Assembly (NCBI GenBank): GCA_018714545.1
Contig: DVNG01000070.1
Span: 1 to 6,347 of the forward strand
Reading direction: 5' to 3'
From: Limousia pullorum
Lineage (GTDB): Bacteria; Bacillota; Clostridia; Oscillospirales; Acutalibacteraceae
Length of the DNA: 6,347 bases
Each line of letters starts with the position of its first letter. Within the stretch, counting starts at the first letter, position 1. The translations under genes were made by a program, and so were the position numbers. Shown one piece after another: positions 1 through 5,477 of this stretch. The notes beneath the pieces are model-generated. The model saw only the letters and a program-made list of their open reading frames with translations, was not told where the DNA came from and ran no database searches.

Positions 1-2
1 TC

Positions 3-59
3 CTCCTTTTGTTGTCCTTGCAGCTGCCAGACCGCAAGCTTATTTTACAACAAAAGGAG
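3..59 (-). promoter_or_regulatory. Two-tier hairpin sequestering a Shine-Dalgarno sequence
   Basis: The 13-base arms at 47-59 and 3-15 are perfectly complementary. On the minus strand they read CTCCTTTTGTTGT and ACAACAAAAGGAG. Inside them a second 5-bp stem forms between 34-38 (CTTGC) and 17-21 (GCAAG), closing a 12-base loop. The 3' arm contains AGGAG, and the sequence continues to AGGAGGA at bases 7-1, a near-perfect Shine-Dalgarno. In an RNA running leftward the ribosome binding site of the next gene would be paired. The base pairing is seen directly; translational repression is inferred from the known behaviour of IS200 leaders. Confidence 0.6.
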
Positions 60-96
60 TTTTATTTTCTACATCACCGGCTGTCGCCTTCTTTTG

Positions 97-119
97 AACC
101 ACTCGCCTAGCGAGTGGTT
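97..119. repeat. Perfect 9-bp palindrome, possible IS end hairpin or rightward terminator
   Basis: AACCACTCG (97-105) pairs perfectly with CGAGTGGTT (111-119) around the 5-base loop CCTAG. Read on the plus strand it is followed by TTTT then CTATAT, so it could stop transcripts running rightward. On the minus strand there is no clean U tract (TTCAAAAG). Its place at the tRNA-proximal end of the suspected IS200-like leader fits the subterminal hairpin that Y1 transposases recognise. The pairing is certain; the role is a choice between these two. Confidence 0.55.
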
Positions 120-128
120 TTCTATATA

Positions 129-163
129 CAAGAAAAAGGACTTCAAAACGAAGTCCTTTTTCT

Positions 164-165
<2 letters not shown>
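129..165 (-). terminator. Bidirectional intrinsic terminator of the tRNA-Ala gene
   Basis: A perfect 16-bp inverted repeat (129-144 and 150-165) surrounds a 5-base loop. On the minus strand the core is GGACTTC-GTTTT-GAAGTCC followed by TTTTTCTT, a classic rho-independent terminator. The A tract on the other side gives an equally good U tail on the plus strand. The outermost pairs of the stem use the last two bases of the tRNA CCA end, so terminator and tRNA overlap by two bases. Confidence 0.85.
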
Positions 166-239
<74 letters not shown>

Positions 240-253
240 ATAAGACGTTGATT

Positions 254-282
254 ATTATATCATACAGATAAAAAAATTGCAA
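254..282 (-). promoter_or_regulatory. Sigma-A promoter of tRNA-Ala
   Basis: On the minus strand the -35 is TTGCAA (277-282), followed by a 17-base spacer and a perfect TATAAT -10 (254-259) preceded by TGA, an extended -10 element. Transcription should start near 247, a few bases ahead of the mature tRNA 5' end at 239. This is a strong consensus promoter, as expected for a stable RNA. Confidence 0.85.
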
Positions 283-323
283 GCTGTTTTAATATATTTT
301 TTGAGTTTTTAATTGAAAAAGTT

Positions 324-352
324 AACGGGACACGGATAATCCGCATCCCGTT
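324..352 (-). terminator. Intrinsic terminator after the zinc-ribbon membrane protein gene
   Basis: The arms 324-330 and 346-352 (AACGGGA/TCCCGTT) pair perfectly. The stem continues inward through two G-U pairs to CGG/CCG around the loop ATTAT, beginning seven bases past the stop codon. On the minus strand the tail is AACTTTTTC; on the plus strand it is an uninterrupted TTTTTT. The hairpin is therefore at least as good in the rightward direction, but its position directly after the stop codon makes it the terminator of this gene. Confidence 0.8.
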
Positions 353-358
353 TTTTAA

Positions 359-2647
359 TTACTTGTACAAAGTAAGGTTTGTAAATCCGTAAGTCGGTGT
401 TGAGCTTCCGCTTTCTGGGGAAAGTTCAAATCTAAGGTTTGAACCGTAATTAAGCGGTATTTCAAAGGACTGCAAACCGCTGTCACTGGAAATTGTGATT
501 GTGTCCACAAGCTCGTTATCAACATAAACATTGAGAACACCGTTTACATCTTTTCCTCCGTCAACCTTACCCACATTGAAAGTAAGTCTTGAATAGCCGC
601 CGCCTATTTTCATATTGGCTACGCCGTTTCCGCTTGCAAACCAACCGTTTGAACTGTAAAGGGTGAATCCTTCACGGTAGGTCTTGCCGTCAATCTTGAA
701 GCTGCTGGTTGAGCTGTTTGTAAAGGTCTTGAGGTTTGTGCCGTCAGTTGGCGGACACTCTTCCATAAGGCTCACCGGCATATTGGTTTCAATTTCTTCT
801 TTCTTATTGAGAAGCGTTGAATTGTCCGGCAAATCATTCAATGCCTTGTTTATTACAGTAAGGGCAGTTTCATAATTTCCTGCATCCATAAACTCATCGG
901 CACTGCTTACTGCTGCGTTAACGTAGGCGTTTACACATTCGTTTCTGCAATTTGTAAGTGTTTCGTTGTCCGGGAACTGGGCAAGCATTGAATCCATAAG
1001 GTCAATAGCGTCCATATATTTTTCAGAAGCTACAAGCTGCTGTGCCTGAGATACAGAAGATGAAATATAGCTGTCTGTACAGCTTGACTTGAGATTCAAA
1101 AGTGTGCTGTTGTCCGGATACTCTTTCAGAGTTTCATCAATCAAACTCAATGCATCCTTATAGTTTCCTGAATCTATAAGAGAATTTGCGCTTTCAACTG
1201 TTTCTGAAATAACTGCCTCTTCCAGACCCTTTTTACAGTTGTCAAGTCTTGTCTTTAACTCTGTATCATTAGGAAGATTTTCAACTGCTTCATTGAGAAG
1301 TTCAATAGCCGCTCTGTATTCCTCAACTGTTTCACATCCGCTGGTTCTTGAAAGAATATCTTCCTTATACTTTTCATATGAACGGTCTCTTGACGCAACC
1401 GCCTTGCTGTAGTCTGGGTCGCTTTCAATTACCTTGTCAAATTCCTTTGCAGCGGCAATATAATCACCGTTTGTGAAATACTTCTGTCCTGCCGCATAAG
1501 CCGCTCTTGACTCTTCCAAAGCCTCTATAGTTTCAAGGGCTTCTTTTGCCTTTTCGATAAATCTGTCGTCATCAAGGGCAATAACGCTGTTCAAAGCAAT
1601 TTTAGCTTCATCATAGCTTAACACCTTATCACGATGTTCATTTAAAACTTCATCTATATAGGAGTTCATTTTGCCCTCAAAAATCCACATCTGTATAGGT
1701 GAATTTTTTACGCTTTCATTATAAATGCTCGCCGCTGTGTCGTATTTCTTATCTGCAAATGCCGATATAGCTTCGCTGGCTGAGGAATTTATAACAAACT
1801 CTGAAAGTCCAAACCATCCTGCCGCAGCCACTATTACTATCAAAACAGGGATAATAACATATCTCTTTTTTGAACCGCTTTTCTTTTTCGGCTTTTCAGG
1901 TTCTTCCTCTTCGATTTCTTCAAACTCTTCATCGTAGAATTCTTCTTCAGGAACTCTTTCTTCGCTGTAGCCGTTATCTGTAAATCCATCATCATAGCTT
2001 GCTACAAATCCGTCTTCGTAATCTATATCTTCGTCGATTTCTCTTTCTTCTTCCGGCTCTTCCTCCGGTATTTCATTTATGGGAACATAGTTGCTGATAA
2101 ATTCCTCTGTCTCATCAACATATTCCTCTTCTTCCGGTTCTTCCTCAGCGTCGATAGTTTCAATCTCTTGAATATCTTCCTGCTGTTCCGGTTCTTCCTG
2201 AATTTCTTCCTGGCTGTCATCAACAACTTCAGCAGTTTCCTCCTGAAGAACTTCTGTCTGCTCCTCTTCACTGGGCAAAATTCCCGCTTTAATGGCTGCT
2301 ACTTTAGGAATATAGAAACCGTCGCTTGTGTCAAACTCTTGTCTGATCTGATGAGCATCTTCCTCTAAACTCTCTGTAACAGAACAGTCATGCCATTCCT
2401 CTTCCTCATCGTCTGGAGTATCCAGAGGCTGTGTCAAAGGTTCGGTAAAACCTTCGCCGTCTGTATCAATCTCAACCCCAGAGGAGTCTGTGGCAGTGTC
2501 GCTTTCTTCGTTCAATTCTTCACTTAGTCTTAAAATTTCACGAAGTGAGCTGTCATCATCTTTTAAATATGCGGAAGTATCTGCATTACAAAAAGGACAT
2601 CTGGAAACATCGTCGTTGAGTTCTCTGCCGCATTTATGACAAAACAT
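359..2647 (-). CDS. Zinc-ribbon, acidic, single-pass membrane protein with external TPR-like repeats and NPCBM-like domain
   Basis: 762 residues. The start is the second of two nearby ATGs: TGGAGG (2655-2660) lies 7 bases before the ATG at 2647 but only 1 base before the one at 2653, and MFCHKCG is a typical zinc-ribbon start. Domains in order: a zinc ribbon with Cys3, Cys6, Cys17 and Cys20; a disordered acidic region (about 28-252; 60 of the 130 residues at 129-258 are Asp or Glu); a lysine-rich stretch; one transmembrane helix (about 263-286); helical TPR-like repeats (about 290-620), the last three recurring every 48 residues; and a C-terminal NPCBM/NEW2-like beta domain (about 628-762) with YSRLTFNVG and YGFTNLTLY. 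The positive charges before the helix put the zinc ribbon in the cytoplasm and the repeats and NPCBM-like domain outside. NPCBM domains bind carbohydrate in some glycosidases, so a cell-wall or glycan contact is plausible. The actual function is unknown. It has its own terminator and probably its own promoter. Confidence 0.9.
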   Translation of the reverse strand: MFCHKCGRELNDDVSRCPFCNADTSAYLKDDDSSLREILRLSEELNEESDTATDSSGVEIDTDGEGFTEPLTQPLDTPDDEEEEWHDCSVTESLEEDAHQIRQEFDTSDGFYIPKVAAIKAGILPSEEEQTEVLQEETAEVVDDSQEEIQEEPEQQEDIQEIETIDAEEEPEEEEYVDETEEFISNYVPINEIPEEEPEEEREIDEDIDYEDGFVASYDDGFTDNGYSEERVPEEEFYDEEFEEIEEEEPEKPKKKSGSKKRYVIIPVLIVIVAAAGWFGLSEFVINSSASEAISAFADKKYDTAASIYNESVKNSPIQMWIFEGKMNSYIDEVLNEHRDKVLSYDEAKIALNSVIALDDDRFIEKAKEALETIEALEESRAAYAAGQKYFTNGDYIAAAKEFDKVIESDPDYSKAVASRDRSYEKYKEDILSRTSGCETVEEYRAAIELLNEAVENLPNDTELKTRLDNCKKGLEEAVISETVESANSLIDSGNYKDALSLIDETLKEYPDNSTLLNLKSSCTDSYISSSVSQAQQLVASEKYMDAIDLMDSMLAQFPDNETLTNCRNECVNAYVNAAVSSADEFMDAGNYETALTVINKALNDLPDNSTLLNKKEEIETNMPVSLMEECPPTDGTNLKTFTNSSTSSFKIDGKTYREGFTLYSSNGWFASGNGVANMKIGGGYSRLTFNVGKVDGGKDVNGVLNVYVDNELVDTITISSDSGLQSFEIPLNYGSNLRFELSPESGSSTPTYGFTNLTLYK

Positions 2648-2654
2648 CGTCATT

Positions 2655-2660
2655 CCTCCA
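2655..2660 (-). promoter_or_regulatory. Ribosome binding site that decides the start of the zinc-ribbon gene
   Basis: TGGAGG on the minus strand. It is 7 bases from the ATG at 2647-2645 and a single base from the in-frame ATG at 2653-2651. Only the inner ATG has workable spacing, which shortens the protein by two residues relative to the longest frame. Confidence 0.75.
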
Positions 2661-2882
2661 TTTCCTACCCTTTTTATTACACTTTATTATTATACTTGCT
2701 TACACTAACATATTAACATTTCGACGTTTTTTTTGCAATTCTTTTTTTTTACAATAGAAAATCCCATTATTTCACTTATTTTGGTAAATTATCCTTTTGT
2801 ATTGTATTTTCAATTCACCTTAGAAACACACATGCAGTAAACTCAAAGCCAATAAGTTATAAAATGCACAAAACACAAATAA
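2661..2882. other. AT-rich intergenic region between the ABC-F and zinc-ribbon genes
   Basis: Apart from the candidate promoter at 2689-2716 and the two A tracts upstream of it, I see no gene, RNA or repeat here. There is no GC-rich hairpin with a U tail after the ABC-F stop codon, unlike the other protein-gene junctions in the window. Read-through from the ABC-F gene, or a rho-dependent or weak terminator, is possible. Confidence 0.5.
2689..2716 (-). promoter_or_regulatory. Probable promoter of the zinc-ribbon gene with upstream A tracts
   Basis: On the minus strand a perfect TATAAT (2689-2694) lies 16 bases downstream of TTAATA (2711-2716), a 4-of-6 match to the -35 consensus. Upstream lie runs of eight A (2727-2734) and nine A (2742-2750); the first sits where an UP element would contact the RNA polymerase alpha subunit and could compensate for the weak -35. 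Confidence 0.55.
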
Positions 2883-4784
2883 TCAGTCGCTGAGCTCCGC
2901 CCACTGCTCGTACAGCTGTTCCTGCTTTGCTTTCAGCTCCTCAAGCTTTCCGGAAAGCTCTATAAGCTTTTGATAGTCGCTTGTTACCTGAGGGTCTGCA
3001 AGCTGTTCATTTACCTTTTCCATTTCAAGCTCGGTTTCCTCTATTTCCTGTTCCGTCTTTTTTAGCATGGAACGGCGTTTTCTTTCCTGTGCCTGCATTT
3101 CCTTTTTCATTTTATAATCTATAGCGCCTGTGGATTTTTTTGTTTCTGTATGAGTTTTGCCGCTGTCCTGCCCGGATTTTTCAAGACGTTTTTCCATGTA
3201 GTAATCATAGTTTCCAAGATACTCTGTCATACCCTCGGGCTTTAACTCCAAAATCCTGTCTGCAAGCTTGTTTATAAAATATCTGTCGTGGCTTATGATA
3301 AGCATTGTGCCCTCATAAGACTTCAAGGACTCTTCCAGCGCCTCTCTTGAGGTTGTATCCAAATGGTTGGTAGGTTCGTCCAAAAGCAGGAAGTTTCCTC
3401 CTCCCAGCATAAGCTTTAAAAGTGAAACTCTGGCTCTCTCGCCGCCGCTCATCTGATTTATGGGCTTGAATACCTCGTCGCCTTTGAAAAGGAAAGCTCC
3501 CAAGGAGGTTCTAACCTGTGTCTGGGTCATTTTAGGATATTCGTCCCATATTTCATCCATTGCGGTCTTTTCCATATTTAGGTTTTCCTGCATCTGGTCG
3601 AAATATTCCGTTTCAACCTTTGCTCCGAAATCTATTTCTCCCCTGTCCGCAGGCACGGTTCCCATTATTATTCTGAAAAGTGTGGTCTTGCCGCAGCCGT
3701 TGCTGCCCACAATAAATACCTTTTCTCCTTTTCTTATGTGCATGTTCACATTTTCAAAAATCTTCTTTTCTCCAAAGTTCTTTGAAACTCCCTCGCACAT
3801 CAAAACGTCGTTTCCGCTTTCCGTGTTTGGCTGAAACTTGAACTTTATGTTTTCCAGTTCGCTTTCAGGTACAACAAGGTTTTCCTTTATGCGGTCTATT
3901 TCTTTCTGTTTGCTTTCGGCGGTTTTTATATTTTTCTCACGGTTCCATCTTTTCTGCTGTTCGATGATTCCCTCTATTCTCTTTATTTCCGCCATGTCTT
4001 TTTTGTATTTATTTTCAGCGGCCTTTTTTGCCTCTTCCTTTTTTCTTATAAACTCGGTGTAGTTTCCTTTGTACATCTGGAGCTTTTCGTGTTCAAGTTC
4101 CATTGTCTTGTTTGTAACCGTATCAAGGAAATATCTGTCGTGGCTTATTATAATCGCCGCTCCCTTAAAGTCCCTTATAAAGCTTTCAAGCCAGCCTACA
4201 GAATTTATATCCAAATGGTTTGTAGGCTCGTCAAGAAGTATTATGTCAGAACCGGAAAGCAGAAGCTTTGCAAGGCTTAATTTTGAACGCTGTCCTCCGC
4301 TTAATTTTTTAACAGGCATATTAAAATCTTCCTGTTTAAATCCCAAGCCTGTGAGAGCTGAGGCTGTTCGGCTTTTATAAACAAGTCCGTCCATAGCCGC
4401 AAACTGTTCCGAAAGCTCCGTATGACGCATTATAGTTTTCTCATCTGACCTGCCCATTTCCAAATCAAGATTGAGTCTGTCTATCTCCTCTTCCATTCTT
4501 ATAAGATGAGGAAACACGCTTAAAAGCTCGTTATAAACCGTATTTTCCGAATTTGAACAGGCATGCTGTTCCATATATCCTATTTTGAGATTTTTGGATG
4601 TAAAGAAGTCCCCTCCGGTCTGCTCCATTTTACCGCAAAGAATTTTAAACAGTGTAGTCTTTCCCACTCCGTTTACACCGATAAAACCCACCTTGTCGGA
4701 AGCTTCAATATCAAAACTAACCTGGGAAAACAAGACCCTTTCGGAAAAACTCATTTCCAGATTATGAACACTCAGTACAGCCAT
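2883..4784 (-). CDS. ydiF: ABC-F family ATPase, YdiF subgroup
   Basis: 633 residues, a soluble protein of two ABC ATPase domains with no membrane segment. Domain 1 has Walker A GVNGVGKTT (36-44), signature LSGGQ (161-165), Walker B IILLDE (181-186) and switch His215. Domain 2 has GSNGCGKTT (360-368), MSGGE (445-449), FLLLDE (465-470) and His499. The inter-domain linker (about 245-310) is a charged helical hairpin rich in Lys and Glu, and a C-terminal coiled coil spans about 555-632. ABC-F proteins bind the ribosomal E site and act on the P-site tRNA through the linker. Length, linker, C-terminal coiled coil and stretches such as EYLGNYDYYMEKR agree with Bacillus subtilis YdiF. The linker lacks the long extension of the antibiotic-resistance subgroups, so a housekeeping translation role is more likely than resistance. 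The start is supported by AAGGAG at 4793-4798, 8 bases upstream. It has its own promoter. Confidence 0.93.
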   Translation of the reverse strand: MAVLSVHNLEMSFSERVLFSQVSFDIEASDKVGFIGVNGVGKTTLFKILCGKMEQTGGDFFTSKNLKIGYMEQHACSNSENTVYNELLSVFPHLIRMEEEIDRLNLDLEMGRSDEKTIMRHTELSEQFAAMDGLVYKSRTASALTGLGFKQEDFNMPVKKLSGGQRSKLSLAKLLLSGSDIILLDEPTNHLDINSVGWLESFIRDFKGAAIIISHDRYFLDTVTNKTMELEHEKLQMYKGNYTEFIRKKEEAKKAAENKYKKDMAEIKRIEGIIEQQKRWNREKNIKTAESKQKEIDRIKENLVVPESELENIKFKFQPNTESGNDVLMCEGVSKNFGEKKIFENVNMHIRKGEKVFIVGSNGCGKTTLFRIIMGTVPADRGEIDFGAKVETEYFDQMQENLNMEKTAMDEIWDEYPKMTQTQVRTSLGAFLFKGDEVFKPINQMSGGERARVSLLKLMLGGGNFLLLDEPTNHLDTTSREALEESLKSYEGTMLIISHDRYFINKLADRILELKPEGMTEYLGNYDYYMEKRLEKSGQDSGKTHTETKKSTGAIDYKMKKEMQAQERKRRSMLKKTEQEIEETELEMEKVNEQLADPQVTSDYQKLIELSGKLEELKAKQEQLYEQWAELSD

Positions 4785-4816
4785 GTCTGTTACTCCTTCT
4801 TTATATTTCTATTTAT

Positions 4817-4845
4817 ATTTTACAATATAAGGATAAATTTAGCAA
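4817..4845 (-). promoter_or_regulatory. Promoter of the ABC-F gene
   Basis: On the minus strand TTGCTA (4840-4845) is followed by a 17-base spacer and TAAAAT (4817-4822). The start codon is about 33 bases downstream of the -10, leaving a short leader with AAGGAG. No attenuator or leader peptide of the kind that controls drug-induced ABC-F resistance genes fits in so short a leader. Confidence 0.7.
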
Positions 4846-4883
4846 GTTGTTTTATTTTTCCCGTTTTTATGCCGATGTATAAG

Positions 4884-4913
4884 AAAATCGGATATTAAAC
4901 AATACCCGATTTT
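4884..4913 (-). terminator. Intrinsic terminator after the potassium channel gene
   Basis: Thirteen-base arms (4884-4896 and 4901-4913) pair with one G-U around the loop GTTT. On the minus strand the stem begins AAAATCGG and ends CCGATTTT, followed by CTTATAC. The plus-strand reading also ends in a run of T, so it may work in both directions. It begins about nine bases after the channel stop codon. Confidence 0.8.
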
Positions 4914-4922
4914 TCTACATAT

Positions 4923-5360
4923 TTATTTAGCTTCGTTTCCTCTGTTCTTTCTGAATTTTTTTATTTTGGTAGAAAGCTCCTTTAGCTCCTCTTTTGACAG
5001 CTTATCCAGGTTTTCAAGCTTATCTGTAATAAGAAGCATACTCTCGTCTGTTCTAACCTTTGTGTACTCCAGAAAATAGCTAACTACAATTCCGGGAACC
5101 AAGGCTATTACTATTATACTGTAAATGCTCAAGGCTATTGAAGCTATTCTTCCCACTATTGTCACAGCCACAAAATCTCCGAAGCCTATTGTGGTTGATG
5201 TAACATAGCAATACCAAAGGCTGTCCCAAATTCTGGTTATCTCCGGCTCGAACAGCCAGATAACAAACGCCGCCGCAACAAAAAACAAAAGATATCCGAA
5301 AATTATTTTGTCCGCCTTTGTGTATTTCATAATCTTCCAAAAAACCTTTGCCTTTTTCAT
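4923..5360 (-). CDS. Small two-transmembrane potassium channel (Ion_trans_2 type)
   Basis: 145 residues, an integral membrane protein expected to work as a tetramer. Transmembrane helix 1 lies at about 19-37, the pore helix at about 45-56, the selectivity filter is TIGFGD (57-62), and helix 2 spans about 68-98 with Gly90 where a gating hinge could be. TIGFGD is a variant of the classic TVGYGD potassium filter. The tail (100-145) is charged and probably helical; there is no RCK or nucleotide-binding domain, and the length is close to the bare KcsA-type core. The start is ATG at 5360, because GGGGTG (5367-5372) lies 6 bases upstream; an in-frame GTG at 5369 is too close to that site. It has its own promoter and terminator, so it is monocistronic. 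The family is clear; the ion preference and gating signal are not known from sequence. Confidence 0.9.
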   Translation of the reverse strand: MKKAKVFWKIMKYTKADKIIFGYLLFFVAAAFVIWLFEPEITRIWDSLWYCYVTSTTIGFGDFVAVTIVGRIASIALSIYSIIVIALVPGIVVSYFLEYTKVRTDESMLLITDKLENLDKLSKEELKELSTKIKKFRKNRGNEAK

Positions 5361-5393
5361 TATCAACACCCCAATAAATTTGTAATGTTTTTT

Positions 5394-5422
5394 ATTATAG
5401 CTTATAAAACAAATTTACGCAA
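5394..5422 (-). promoter_or_regulatory. Promoter of the potassium channel gene
   Basis: On the minus strand TTGCGT (5417-5422), a 17-base spacer and a perfect TATAAT (5394-5399). The -35 begins one base past the U tract of the gltD terminator, so the two transcription units are packed end to end. Confidence 0.8.
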
Positions 5423-5425
5423 GAA

Positions 5426-5456
5426 AAAACAGAGGAATTGTTGCTTCCCCTGTTTT
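5426..5456 (-). terminator. Intrinsic terminator of the glutamate synthase operon
   Basis: On the minus strand AACAGGGGAA pairs with TTCCTCTGTT (one G-U) around a 7-base loop, extended by two A-T pairs at the base (5426-5437 and 5445-5456). A run of six U (5424-5429) ends the structure. It lies 21 bases past the gltD stop codon. Confidence 0.85.
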
Positions 5457-5477
5457 CTCTAAATCTATAATCAATCA

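Larger units (their letters stand above)
1..128 (-). mobile_element. Probable leader end of an IS200/IS605-type insertion sequence (cut by left edge)
   Basis: Read on the minus strand, this stretch downstream of the tRNA terminator holds a perfect 9-bp hairpin (97-119), a linker of about 37 bases, then a long hairpin (3-59) whose 3' arm contains AGGAG, ending in AGGAGGA at the window edge. No long open frame is credible here; the one frame that crosses it also runs through the tRNA. A near-terminal palindrome followed by a hairpin that hides the ribosome binding site of a small gene is the known layout of IS200-type elements, whose single-gene TnpA (Y1 transposase) is poorly translated for this reason. 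By inference the transposase start codon should lie just outside the window. The exact element boundary cannot be placed, because this family makes no target duplication. The alternative is a structured leader of an unrelated gene. Confidence 0.5.

Noticed and set aside
2727..2750. Two A tracts as phased intrinsically bent DNA
   Set aside because: Their centres are about 15-16 bases apart, which is out of phase with the helical repeat; an UP-element role is the better reading.
3460..3834. Plus-strand frame of 124 residues inside the ABC-F gene
   Set aside because: It is antisense to the second ATPase domain; its composition mirrors the codons of the real gene and no domain is recognisable.
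2883..4784. ABC-F protein as an antibiotic-resistance determinant
   Set aside because: The inter-domain linker is short, the protein resembles housekeeping YdiF, and there is no leader-peptide attenuator or resistance-gene context.
4563..4898. Plus-strand frame of 111 residues over the start of the ABC-F gene and the intergenic region
   Set aside because: It is antisense to the well-supported ABC-F reading frame and its promoter, with no recognisable domain.
5080..5340. Second minus-strand frame overlapping the channel gene
   Set aside because: It is out of frame with the channel, whose membrane helices and TIGFGD filter make its frame certain; the overlapping frame shows no domain.
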